A DNA stretch of 18,239 bases from CAYVQU01 sp964453155 (GTDB taxonomy: Bacteria > Chloroflexota > Anaerolineae > Anaerolineales > UBA11858), in the NCBI GenBank assembly GCA_964453155.1, contig CAYVQU010000100.1, forward strand, positions 1-18,239. Reading direction: 5' to 3'. The notes below the pieces were generated by a model. That model made no database searches. It had not been told where the DNA came from and saw only the letters and a program-made list of their open reading frames with translations. The translations under genes were made by a program, and so were the position numbers. Positions 1 to 6,939 of this stretch are shown piece after piece (position 1 is the first letter of the stretch; each line of letters begins with the position of its first letter).

Positions 1-53
1 CCCGTTGTTAATTTGTAAAGGTGCTTTTACTCAAAATCTAACCGTACCGATTT

Positions 54-1751
54 TTGCATCTGGGCAATGTGGATCAGGCCATTGAGAATTATGAAACCGC
101 AATGAATTTCTATGAGGAACACAATCTTCTCGAATATGCCGCGATGACAGGTTTGAGTTTGGGGCCGGCTTACCGCAAAATTGGAAAATATAAGCGTGCT
201 GAAAAAACTTATTTCAAAGCATTATCTTATTGGCGGGCAAAGAATAACTCGATGATGGTTTCCAATATCCTCAATAATTTGGGGGTATTATTTGCTTATC
301 AGGGTCAATATATTGAGAGTATTGAGAACCTAGAAGAAGCTTTATCCCTGGCCAAAACGATCGGACAGTCGCGCCTGGAGGCGTTAATTCTGGCTAGTAT
401 TGGGGATGTTTATTCTGAATTAGCATCCTTTGATGCTGCCATCAATTCTTATGAGCGCGCTTATTCGTTAGCCACAGATATCGGATACCAGTTTTTGCGA
501 ATCTATGCGGCTTGCGTTCTAGGGAATACATTTTTGGTTTCAGGAAACCTCCCTCGAGGCCGGAGTATTTTGCTAGAGATGCAAGCCGAACTTGAATCTT
601 GCGGCTCGAATTATGAGCGGGCGCTGATTAATTTGAGTTTAGGTCATTTAGCTCGCTACGAGCAGGATTATGACCAGGCCATTGACTATCTAACATTAGC
701 TGATCAGTTATTCAGTACCGGTGAGCAGCTCATTGAACAGATTGCTGCCAAAATGCAACTGGTAGCCACCTTTAGCACCCAAGAAAACTGGCATTTGGCG
801 AAAAAATACTTGGATCAAGCCGTACAAATTTCAGGTCGTCTTGATAATTCGCATGCTTTCATTGTTGCTGCTTATCAAGATGAAACTTCTCTGAGGGAAC
901 TTTCAACAAAAAAAGATCTCAGTTTCCCAGTCCAAAATCTGATATACAAAATCGAAGTGCTCAAGGAAAAATTACAGCAGACGCGCCAGCATTTTCGGGC
1001 GCGCGAGCTTTCAATTCAACTCGATAAACCCAAAATCCGCATCCATACTTTGGGAACCGAAGCAATTTTCCTTGGAGAAAAGGCCCTCACCAATTGGGGC
1101 GCCCCAGTTCAACGCGATTTATTCCTGTGTGTGTTAGCTCATCCCCGGGGTCTGACCAAAGAGCAGTTAGGCGCAATATTTTGGCCAGATTGTTCTCCAG
1201 CCCAATTGGCGATGAGGTTTAAAAAGACCATATATCGGCTAAGAAGAACCTTGGGGGCTGAGATTTTGGTATTTGAAAATGATCGCTATTATTTCAATAC
1301 GCAATTGGATTATGAATTTGATGTCGAAGCATTTTGGCGGAACATCAAAGCTGCTAAATCAGCAACAGATGATGAAAACAAGGCAAAATTCTATCGCAAG
1401 GCATTAGCAAAATATACGGGGCCATTTTTGCCACGTTTTGATTATGATTGGGCTCGAAACGAGCGTGAAAAAATCATTCAGGCGTATGTTAATGGTATTC
1501 GGTTTGTTAGCACCTGGTATTTGAGGTGTTCCGATTATTCTGCCAGCCTCAATTATGCTCAAATTGGTCTAGAAGTTGATATTTGCGATGAGACCTTTCA
1601 TCGTCAAATTATGCGGATCTATGCTCAAATGGATACCCGTTCAAAAGTGATCCGCCAATATGAGTTATGTTGCCAGGCATTAAATTCTGAACTCGGCGTA
1701 AAGCCTGTGCCAAAAACCACCAAGCTTTTTAACGAATTAACTCAAACATAG
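54..1751 (+). CDS. TPR and BTAD-domain transcriptional regulator, 5' end incomplete or truncated
   Basis: This is a transcriptional regulator of the SARP/BTAD type with TPR repeats placed before the DNA-binding part. Residues about 1-300 are tandem helical hairpins with TPR signatures (YRKIGKYKRAEKTYFKAL, LGVLFAYQGQYIESIENLEEAL, IGDVYSELASFDAAINSYERA). Residues about 326-410 form an OmpR-like winged helix (GLTKEQLGAIFWPD, then FKKTIYRLRRTLG). Residues 413-560 match the bacterial transcriptional activator domain, ending in YELCCQALNSELGVKP. The first usable codon is a TTG at 54 without a ribosome binding site, and an in-frame TAA lies at 39-41. Proteins of this layout are often near 1000 residues with an N-terminal STAND ATPase, so this 565-residue frame is probably the C-terminal part of a gene broken by frameshift or truncation. 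A genuinely short form is possible. The C-terminal half is intact, and a terminator follows. Confidence 0.8.
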   Translation: MHLGNVDQAIENYETAMNFYEEHNLLEYAAMTGLSLGPAYRKIGKYKRAEKTYFKALSYWRAKNNSMMVSNILNNLGVLFAYQGQYIESIENLEEALSLAKTIGQSRLEALILASIGDVYSELASFDAAINSYERAYSLATDIGYQFLRIYAACVLGNTFLVSGNLPRGRSILLEMQAELESCGSNYERALINLSLGHLARYEQDYDQAIDYLTLADQLFSTGEQLIEQIAAKMQLVATFSTQENWHLAKKYLDQAVQISGRLDNSHAFIVAAYQDETSLRELSTKKDLSFPVQNLIYKIEVLKEKLQQTRQHFRARELSIQLDKPKIRIHTLGTEAIFLGEKALTNWGAPVQRDLFLCVLAHPRGLTKEQLGAIFWPDCSPAQLAMRFKKTIYRLRRTLGAEILVFENDRYYFNTQLDYEFDVEAFWRNIKAAKSATDDENKAKFYRKALAKYTGPFLPRFDYDWARNEREKIIQAYVNGIRFVSTWYLRCSDYSASLNYAQIGLEVDICDETFHRQIMRIYAQMDTRSKVIRQYELCCQALNSELGVKPVPKTTKLFNELTQT

Positions 1752-1780
1752 ATTCCATCAATTTGCACTCAACCCTTACA

Positions 1781-1810
1781 AAAAATCCCGATCCAGGGAT
1801 TTTTTTATTT
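1781..1810 (+). terminator. Rho-independent terminator of the BTAD regulator gene
   Basis: A 9-bp stem, AAAAATCCC (1781-1789) with GGGATTTTT (1796-1804), encloses the loop GATCCA and runs into a T tract. It lies 30 bases after the BTAD gene stop codon. Confidence 0.85.
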
Positions 1811-1821
1811 AAGCTGTCCCC

Positions 1822-1855
1822 TGAACTGTCCCCCCCCACCCGTCATACTAATGAC
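1822..1855 (+). promoter_or_regulatory. Candidate promoter/operator of the small-peptide locus with a C8 tract
   Basis: Upstream of the gene at 1887 lie a run of eight C residues (1830-1837) and the inverted repeat GTCAT-ACTA-ATGAC (1842-1855). The latter overlaps a TACTAA that could serve as a -10 box (1846-1851). A poor -35 (TGAACT, 1822-1827) would place the C run in the spacer. CTGTCCCC occurs twice, at 1814 and 1826. The promoter call is an inference: the -35 is weak. Confidence 0.35.
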
Positions 1856-1886
1856 AAATTAACGGATTTCTTTCTTGGAGAATGCG

Positions 1887-2045
1887 ATGCAGAAAATCTT
1901 GCAAAATTTGTCTAAATGGAGTGTGAGGTTAGATCGCCGGTACATTCAATTGGCCTATATTGTGATAATAACCGGGATGTTGGTTATTGGTGCTGGAGCC
2001 CCCGAGGATGGGGGCAGTTCCAACTGTGTAAATTGTCCGGGATAA
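1887..2045 (+). CDS. Small membrane-anchored or secreted peptide with C-terminal CVNC motif
   Basis: This short gene encodes 52 residues. The ATG at 1887 is preceded by GGAG (1877-1880) with 6-base spacing, a good ribosome binding site. The product has a basic N-terminal segment (KWSVRLDRRYIQ), one hydrophobic stretch at about residues 23-39 (LAYIVIITGMLVIGAGA), and a short polar tail with acidic residues, glycines and a CxxC pair (CVNCPG) just before the stop. It could be a single-pass membrane peptide with an outside tail, or a signal peptide that releases a peptide of about 14-15 residues. The next gene, a DUF5317 protein, begins only 3 bases after the stop, so the two are probably translated together. 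I do not recognise a named family, and the function is unknown. The ribosome binding site, hydrophobic pattern and tight spacing make it a convincing gene. Confidence 0.72.
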   Translation: MQKILQNLSKWSVRLDRRYIQLAYIVIITGMLVIGAGAPEDGGSSNCVNCPG

Positions 2046-2048
2046 ACG

Positions 2049-2612
2049 ATGGCTTTGGCAATCCCAGTGCTTTTTGGGGTTATGGGGTGTTTGGGAAGGG
2101 TCTTTATTTTGGGGTATCAATGGACCCTTCCCCAATTGAAGCACACCTGGTTGGTGATCATCGCCTTTTGTGTTCAGTTTTTTACACTAAAGTGTTTCAT
2201 GACCCGGGCAAGTTTTGGAACCCAGACTGTAGTTTGGTTAGTGATGACTACGCACTTTGCACTTCTTGTCTATACCATGATTAACCGGCAGCAAACCTGT
2301 TTTTGGCTCATTGGGTTAGGCATCGGATTGAATCTCTTAGTTATGCTAAGTAATGGTGGTTTGATGCCGATCAGTCCCGAAGTTGTACAAGAATTGTTAA
2401 TGGGGGACATCTCTAAATGGTCAGTTGGGAGTCGGTTGGGGTATGGCAAGGACATTGTTCTAGAAATAAAAAATACTCGATTGTGGCTGTTATCGGATCG
2501 GTTCGTCACCCCGCCGAGTATGTCATATCGGGTAGCCTTCAGCTTGGGAGATGCGCTGATGGGTTTGGGTGGAATTGGGTTTTTGTGGGCTGGGGGTAAA
2601 CGCCCACAATAG
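2049..2612 (+). CDS. DUF5317 family integral membrane protein
   Basis: This 187-residue protein is strongly hydrophobic, with about five membrane segments (residues 2-21, 31-50, 58-78, 84-101, 163-182). Two conserved-looking blocks match my recollection of DUF5317: NGGLMPISPE at residues 102-111 and NTRLWLLSDRF at 142-152, followed by SLGD at 165-168 at the start of the last membrane helix. No biochemical role is established for the family as far as I know. The ATG at 2049 is 3 bases after the stop of the upstream small-peptide gene, and no separate ribosome binding site is evident, which suggests translational coupling. The next gene follows after 23 bases. The tight grouping suggests a joint function with the peptide, for example anchoring, processing or export, but this is inference. 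Confidence 0.75.
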   Translation: MALAIPVLFGVMGCLGRVFILGYQWTLPQLKHTWLVIIAFCVQFFTLKCFMTRASFGTQTVVWLVMTTHFALLVYTMINRQQTCFWLIGLGIGLNLLVMLSNGGLMPISPEVVQELLMGDISKWSVGSRLGYGKDIVLEIKNTRLWLLSDRFVTPPSMSYRVAFSLGDALMGLGGIGFLWAGGKRPQ

Positions 2613-2635
2613 GTTCACATGAAGGGGTAATCAAA

Positions 2636-2869
2636 ATGATTGGGGAAAAAGAGTTCAATCGAGTTATTAGTGCGGCTTTGGTGAGTGATCAATTTCGCAG
2701 TTTGCTGCTCACCCAGCCTCATCAAGCAATTGAGACCGGGTTCAACGGCGAAAAATTTGATCTAGCCCCCGAAATATTGCGGGCCATGGTCTCAATCCAA
2801 GCCCCAACCTTGGAACTTTTTGTGAAAGAAGTTATCTCACAGGTAAATGGAAACGGGCACCAGGCTTAA
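2636..2869 (+). CDS. NHLP-clan (Os1348/Franean1_4349-like) small protein
   Basis: This 77-residue soluble protein starts at an ATG behind AAGGGGT. The pattern of a short helix, then FRSLLLTQPHQAI, then a GFNGE turn, L-x-P-E-(I)-L-x-A and a final helix (TLELFVKEV) resembles the NHLP clan of nitrile-hydratase-alpha-like leader proteins. These include the small Os1348- and Franean1_4349-type proteins often annotated as RiPP precursors. Only about nine residues (QVNGNGHQA) follow the leader-like fold, without Cys, Ser or Thr, so a normal modified core peptide is not visible. No radical SAM, YcaO or LanM maturase lies in the window. It ends a three-gene locus with the CVNC peptide and the DUF5317 protein, closed by a strong terminator. 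The family call is by pattern only; a stand-alone regulatory or binding role is possible. Confidence 0.6.
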   Translation: MIGEKEFNRVISAALVSDQFRSLLLTQPHQAIETGFNGEKFDLAPEILRAMVSIQAPTLELFVKEVISQVNGNGHQA

Positions 2870-2892
2870 CCTGCATCCTCAGAAATCGGCTC

Positions 2893-2955
2893 GGGGAAAC
2901 TAGGGAATTCCCCTTAAAAGCCCTGGCGGGAAAATGTTCCGGCCGGGGCTTTTTT
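2893..2955 (+). terminator. Strong Rho-independent terminator of the peptide/DUF5317 locus
   Basis: A 12-bp stem, AAAAGCCCTGGC (2916-2927) with GCCGGGGCTTTT (2942-2953), contains one T·G pair, has a 14-base loop and ends in a T run. A small hairpin GGGGAA...TTCCCC (2893-2913) precedes it. Confidence 0.9.
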
Positions 2956-2957
2956 CG

Positions 2958-2966
2958 TGCTAGAAT
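2958..2966 (+). promoter_or_regulatory. Extended -10 promoter element for the DinB-like operon
   Basis: TGCTAGAAT matches the extended -10 form TGnTATAAT with one mismatch. It lies 33 bases before the DinB-like start codon and just after the preceding terminator. No clear -35 box is visible, which is usual for extended -10 promoters. Confidence 0.45.
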
Positions 2967-2999
2967 TATTCAGCACCAATCCAATCTGGGAGCATAAAA

Positions 3000-3671
3000 A
3001 TGCAAATTGATAACAAATATGTCAATAAACAACAAACCCAACTTCGTCAGGCGCTCACCCAAGGAGATGACTTCGAAGCTGCAATCAACTTGGGTCTGCG
3101 TCATCATGCCATGCTCCACTCGGCGCATATCTCTTCGGCAGATTTATGGTCATTTGAAGACTTTGTCTTAGATGATCTTTCGGAAGATCAATTCCGCCGT
3201 ATTCCCCCCAATGAAGAGCATTCCATTGCCTGGTGTATCTGGCATCTGGCCCGGATCGAGGATGCTGCTATGAATTTGTTGGTGGCTGGCTCCGATCAAC
3301 GGTTTATGGTTGATGGATGGCAAAATCGATTGGGTGTCTCCTTTAAACATTCGGGGAATGATATGACCCGGGCCGAAATGGAAAATCTCAGCACGACCAT
3401 CGACTTGGAATCTTTGCGCGCCTACCGAATTGTGGTTGGTCGCCGCACCCAAGAAATCATTACCAACCTGCAGCCCGAAGACCTGAAAAAGAAAGTAACA
3501 CCTGAACGTTTGGCACGCGTGATGGCGGAAGGCGCTTTGAAACCCGAATCCCGCGGTATCCGGGATTATTGGAGCAAACGAAATATCGCCGGATTGTTAC
3601 TGATGCCCGCGTCACGTCACAACATCGTCCATTTAAATGAAGCCCTGCGATTAAAGAAAAAACGAAAATAA
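3000..3671 (+). CDS. DinB-superfamily (YfiT-like fold) protein
   Basis: This 223-residue soluble protein has the DinB four-helix-bundle pattern. Candidate metal ligands are visible as H36/H40 in the first helix (HHAMLHS), H82 in the CIWHLARIED block (with H74 before it), and H207/H211 in RHNIVHLNEA near the C-terminus. The family binds a divalent metal, and many members are thiol-dependent transferases or hydrolases, so the substrate cannot be read from sequence. The ATG at 3000 has TGGGAG seven bases upstream. The gene is first in a probable operon: the AbgB-like amidohydrolase starts 21 bases after its stop codon. The C-terminus is lysine- and arginine-rich (LRLKKKRK). The function is unknown beyond the fold. 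Confidence 0.8.
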   Translation: MQIDNKYVNKQQTQLRQALTQGDDFEAAINLGLRHHAMLHSAHISSADLWSFEDFVLDDLSEDQFRRIPPNEEHSIAWCIWHLARIEDAAMNLLVAGSDQRFMVDGWQNRLGVSFKHSGNDMTRAEMENLSTTIDLESLRAYRIVVGRRTQEIITNLQPEDLKKKVTPERLARVMAEGALKPESRGIRDYWSKRNIAGLLLMPASRHNIVHLNEALRLKKKRK

Positions 3672-3692
3672 ATTCTATTTAAGGAGAGCCAT

Positions 3693-5141
3693 ATGAACCC
3701 CACCACCGTTGTTGATTGGATCAATCAGCACCAATCAGATTTCACCGAGATGTCCGATCAAATTTGGGCTACCCCCGAACTAGCCTATCAGGAATTTAAA
3801 TCCTCCAAAATTCAAGCCGATTATCTCGAAAATCAAGGTTTTACCATCACCTGGGATATCGGTGGTTCCAATACCGCTTTTATGGCCGAGTGGGGCAAGG
3901 GTAAACCCATCTTGGGGTTCATTGGTGAGTACGATGCCTTGCCTGGTTTATCGCAAAAAATCCAACCTACCAAAGAGCCGGTGGAAGACGGTGCCCCTGG
4001 ACATGGCTGCGGCCACAATTTACTAGGAACCGCCGCGGTGGCGGGGGCTGTTGCAGTCCAAAAATGGTTGCAAGAAACCAATACACCGGGAACCGTCCGT
4101 TACTATGGTTGCCCGGCTGAAGAAAAGGGCAGCGGCAAAGTATTCATGGCCCGAGAGGGGGCCTTTGACGACCTCGCGGCAGCCCTCAATTTCCATCCCT
4201 CAGTGGTTAATATCGCCAATAAAGGCACCAATGTGGGCGTCAACTCAATTTATTACCGCTTCCACGGCCGGACGGCTCACGCTGGCGGAGCCCCCCATAT
4301 GGGCCGCTCTGCCCTCGACGCTGTCGAACTGATGAATGTCGGTGTAAATTATTTGCGGGAACATGTCAAAGATGATGTCCGCATTCACTATATCATTACC
4401 AATGGCGGGACTGCGCCCAACATCGTCCCGGAAGAAGCTGAAGTCTACTATTTCATTCGCGCCGCCAAAGCAGATTATTTAGTCGAAGTTGTTGAGCGGG
4501 TTGCTAAAGTGGCGCGCGGCGCGGCGATGATGACTGAAACGGAAGTTGAAATCATTCAGGAAGAGGGTTGTTCTTCGGTAATCAATAACCATTATCTGGC
4601 TGACCTCCAATTCAAGGCGATGGAGCAGATCGGACCAATTGAATTCTCTGAAGAAGATTTGGATTTTGCCCAGAAAATTAATAGCGCTTTCCCCGGCGAA
4701 AACTCAGACTACATTAACCGCTACATTGATTATTTCACCCCGCCGGCAGACATTGTCGCAGCCCTGGAAGAATATCGCGACCAGCCCCTCATCAACCGCA
4801 ATTTCCGCTCATTTGATGAACACGTCCTCATGACTGGCTCGACCGATGTCGGTGATCTCAGCCGGGTGACCCCCGTAAGCATGTTGCGAACGGCGTGTAC
4901 CCCGACGGGCGTTCCCGGCCATAGTTGGGGCAATGTCGCGGCTTCCGGGATGTCGATTGGACATAAAGGGATGCTTCATGCGGCCAAAACGATGGCCCTC
5001 ACCGCCGTCTGGCTTTACACCGAGTCCGAACACTTGCCCGAAATTCGGGCCGAGTTCGAACGCAGTACGGGTGGCAAACCCTACGTACCGCCTATTCCGG
5101 CCGAGGTTACAGTGCCGCGGTTTGAACCAGAAACCAGTTAA
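3693..5141 (+). CDS. abgB: M20-family amidohydrolase, AbgB-like (p-aminobenzoyl-glutamate hydrolase subunit B type)
   Basis: This is a metallopeptidase of family M20D. The 482 residues equal almost exactly the length of E. coli AbgB, which with AbgA cleaves p-aminobenzoyl-glutamate, a folate breakdown product. Visible metal and active-site motifs are GHGCGHN at 103-109 (ligands C106 and H108), the Glu pair PAEEKGSGK at 141-149, H168 in NFHPS, and the dimerisation-lid block FHGRTAHAGGAPHMGRSALDA at 190-210. A late STDVGD and GVPGHSWG supply further conserved residues. AAGGAGAG lies about six bases before the ATG. No abgA or abgT homologue is in the window, so the protein either acts alone or has a different amide substrate such as another N-acyl amino acid. 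It sits between the DinB-like protein and a small membrane protein in one operon. Confidence 0.85.
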   Translation: MNPTTVVDWINQHQSDFTEMSDQIWATPELAYQEFKSSKIQADYLENQGFTITWDIGGSNTAFMAEWGKGKPILGFIGEYDALPGLSQKIQPTKEPVEDGAPGHGCGHNLLGTAAVAGAVAVQKWLQETNTPGTVRYYGCPAEEKGSGKVFMAREGAFDDLAAALNFHPSVVNIANKGTNVGVNSIYYRFHGRTAHAGGAPHMGRSALDAVELMNVGVNYLREHVKDDVRIHYIITNGGTAPNIVPEEAEVYYFIRAAKADYLVEVVERVAKVARGAAMMTETEVEIIQEEGCSSVINNHYLADLQFKAMEQIGPIEFSEEDLDFAQKINSAFPGENSDYINRYIDYFTPPADIVAALEEYRDQPLINRNFRSFDEHVLMTGSTDVGDLSRVTPVSMLRTACTPTGVPGHSWGNVAASGMSIGHKGMLHAAKTMALTAVWLYTESEHLPEIRAEFERSTGGKPYVPPIPAEVTVPRFEPETS

Positions 5142-5167
5142 TTGGGTGATTTTGTGAGGAGGTTACC

Positions 5168-5710
5168 ATGCCAAAATTTCACAGTTACCTTAACCGAATT
5201 CGTTATCTTGCCCTGGGCTTTTTGGTCCTCGCGGGGTTGTTTTTTGGGCTTTTGGCAGCCTTTACGGTTCCCGCTCCGAATGCCCGCACTGCAGTTGAAA
5301 TCGTAGGCACGGTAACCGCCATTACGCCTCCCCAGGCCGAATTTGGTGATCTAGCCATCATGCTCGATGGCAACCGCCATTTTTATGTCAATCGGGCGAC
5401 CGAACTCGACTATTTTGCTTGGGAGCAACTCCTAGCTGAGGTCCACCCAGGTGATCGTCTTCACCTCACGACCGTAAAGCCATTCATTTTTCGATTTCTT
5501 GGATCGGCCGCTGATCCTCAACCAGTCGTCGGAGTTTGGACAGTGGAAAAGATATACCTAAACCCCGAGATCAGTGCCGAAGCCTGGACCGCTCAACGCA
5601 CATTTAGTACCCTCACGCTCGTATCAGTTATTCTGGGGATTTGCTGTATCGTTCCCAATATGATGCGTATAGTCAGTGTAAGGCTGCCGCTGACATCGAG
5701 AGCATCCTAA
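5168..5710 (+). CDS. Uncharacterised membrane protein with two TM helices flanking an extracytoplasmic domain
   Basis: This 180-residue protein is not recognised. Hydrophobic helices lie at about residues 13-33 (LALGFLVLAGLFFGLLAAFTV) and 143-163 (STLTLVSVILGICCIVPNMM). They enclose about 110 polar residues of mainly beta character, with VGTVTAITPP early and VHPGDRLHLTTV later, which may be an OB-like or DUF3592-like small beta domain. The ATG is preceded by a near-perfect ribosome binding site (GAGGAGGT, 5156-5163). The gene begins 26 bases after the AbgB-like gene and is followed at once by a terminator, so it ends the operon. Its role with the amidohydrolase is unknown. Confidence 0.7.
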   Translation: MPKFHSYLNRIRYLALGFLVLAGLFFGLLAAFTVPAPNARTAVEIVGTVTAITPPQAEFGDLAIMLDGNRHFYVNRATELDYFAWEQLLAEVHPGDRLHLTTVKPFIFRFLGSAADPQPVVGVWTVEKIYLNPEISAEAWTAQRTFSTLTLVSVILGICCIVPNMMRIVSVRLPLTSRAS

Positions 5711-5716
5711 ATATCC

Positions 5717-5750
5717 AAAATCCCAGAGTTCAAAATTCTGGGATTTTTTT
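5717..5750 (+). terminator. Rho-independent terminator of the DinB/AbgB-like operon
   Basis: An 11-bp perfect stem, AAAATCCCAGA (5717-5727) with TCTGGGATTTT (5737-5747), has a 9-base loop and a seven-T tail. It starts 7 bases after the stop codon of the membrane protein gene. Confidence 0.92.
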
Positions 5751-5778
5751 CTATGACTGTGGTAACATCTCGCCCAAT

Positions 5779-6621
5779 ATGGAAATCACATTTTTGGGCA
5801 TTTTGTTCGCTTTGCTCTCAGCGACCTCCTGGGGTGGGGGCGATTTCAGCGGCGGTTTAGCGACCCGCAAACTCAATCCGTTTCAAGTCCTCGTCCTATC
5901 AGCAATCACCAGCTTGGTGGTTATGTTGGGATTGGCGGTGTTATGGGGGGAAACCTTTCCCAATTTGCGTAATACGACGATTGCGATTTCGGCTGGCATT
6001 GCCGGCGCGCTTGGTCTCACCTGGCTTTTTCAGGGATTAGCCTCTGGACCGGCGGCCCTCGTATCCTCTGTGGCGGGTGTGATCGGGGCAACCATCCCGA
6101 TGTTGATCGGCATCTTTCTCCAGGGATTTCCAAGTGGCAGCCAGATTTTGGGATTTATCCTGGCTCTGATAGGAATCTGGGTCGTCAGCCGGTACAGTGG
6201 GGAGGAGGGGAGTCAATCACAAGCTAGTTTGCGCCTCGCGATCCTGGCCGGCTTGGGTTTCGGTGGGTTTTTGGCTTTAGTCGCCCAAATTAATGGCCCC
6301 GCGGTATTTGCCCCGTTGGTGGTCGCCAAATTCAGCTCTCTGGTTTTGGGTGTCATTATCGTGTTGCGGTTAAAAATATCAATCCCCAAATTATCATCCT
6401 CTCCAACTGCGTTGGCTTCGGGGGTGTTGGATGCGGGGGGCAACATTTTTTATTTGTTGGCTACCCAATATTCCCGCCTGGATATCGCGGCAGTTCTATC
6501 ATCACTCTATCCGGCTGTGACCGTTCTCCTGTCAAGTATCATCTTAAAGGAGAAGGTGTCTCCAAAACAATGGATTGGGGTTGGCATCTGTATAGCCGCA
6601 ATCATCCTTATCACCGTTTGA
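5779..6621 (+). CDS. EamA/DMT-superfamily permease
   Basis: This is an integral membrane transporter of the drug/metabolite (10-TM) superfamily, about 280 residues with two EamA halves (about 5-138 and 148-278). Typical features are the N-terminal ALLSATSWGGGDFSGGLATRKL and the C-terminal half ending ...AVLSSLYPAVTVLLSSIILKEKVSPKQWIGVGICIAAIILI, where the SSLYPAVTVLLS...LKE block is characteristic of this superfamily. The substrate cannot be inferred. The frame is open further upstream to 5641, but that extension crosses the previous terminator, so the ATG at 5779 is preferred. No Shine-Dalgarno sequence precedes it; a possible -10 (TAACAT, 5763-5768) 10 bases upstream hints at leaderless translation. 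No terminator is seen downstream. Confidence 0.85.
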   Translation: MEITFLGILFALLSATSWGGGDFSGGLATRKLNPFQVLVLSAITSLVVMLGLAVLWGETFPNLRNTTIAISAGIAGALGLTWLFQGLASGPAALVSSVAGVIGATIPMLIGIFLQGFPSGSQILGFILALIGIWVVSRYSGEEGSQSQASLRLAILAGLGFGGFLALVAQINGPAVFAPLVVAKFSSLVLGVIIVLRLKISIPKLSSSPTALASGVLDAGGNIFYLLATQYSRLDIAAVLSSLYPAVTVLLSSIILKEKVSPKQWIGVGICIAAIILITV

Positions 6622-6761
6622 TTTAGTAACTCATATTACGAAGCATTTTCAAAGTGTAAGAAAATATTCACCATTCAATACGCTTTCGCTCCTCAGGATG
6701 CTTGTTGCGTAAAATCTATTCGTAATTCCGGTGAGGGTCATAGAGAAATCGTATGTAACTC

Positions 6762-6873
6762 AAAACGGCAGTTGAAACTGCACCGACAGCTGCGAAGTCT
6801 CCCTTCGGCGACTGAGTTTTAACCTGCGCAGGCAGGTTTTGCAATGGTCGCTGCGACTTCAGTCGCTTGTTTT
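6762..6873. repeat. Multi-hairpin intergenic repeat element
   Basis: The 318-bp gap between the permease and the methyltransferase holds a run of short palindromes: GCAGTT-GA-AACTGC (6768-6781), an AGTC/GACT and CGAAG/CTTCG region (6792-6815), AACCTGC-GCAG-GCAGGTT (6821-6838), and GCGACT-TC-AGTCGC (6853-6866). It resembles interspersed palindromic elements that I recall from Chloroflexota and Cyanobacteria. Family membership rests on memory, but the hairpins are directly visible. The rest of the gap (6622-6761, 6874-6927) shows nothing clear. Confidence 0.7.
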
Positions 6874-6927
6874 CATGAATATGCGATTGCCCTAGTGAGG
6901 GGCACTTTTGAGTATGTGTGAATGCGT

Positions 6928-6933
6928 TACAAT
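6928..6933 (+). promoter_or_regulatory. -10 box of the methyltransferase-nuclease-MFS operon
   Basis: TACAAT lies six bases before the methyltransferase ATG at 6940, which would put the transcription start at or next to the start codon. The -35 region is poor (TTTTGA at 6906-6911, 16-bp spacing). An upstream in-frame ATG at 6922 would overlap this box. Confidence 0.5.
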
Positions 6934-6939
6934 ACTATT

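Noticed and set aside
1814..1833. Repeated CTGTCCCC words as a possible transposon end
   Set aside because: Only two short copies 12 bases apart, with no transposase, no inverted partner and no target duplication.
1916..2284. + strand open frame of 122 codons overlapping the peptide and DUF5317 genes
   Set aside because: It has no ribosome binding site, its composition is unlike a protein family (many Cys, Trp and Gly from frame shadow), and two better-supported genes occupy the same DNA.
5641..5778. Extended N-terminus for the EamA permease
   Set aside because: It would run across the terminator of the previous operon and adds 46 non-family residues before the hydrophobic start at 5779.
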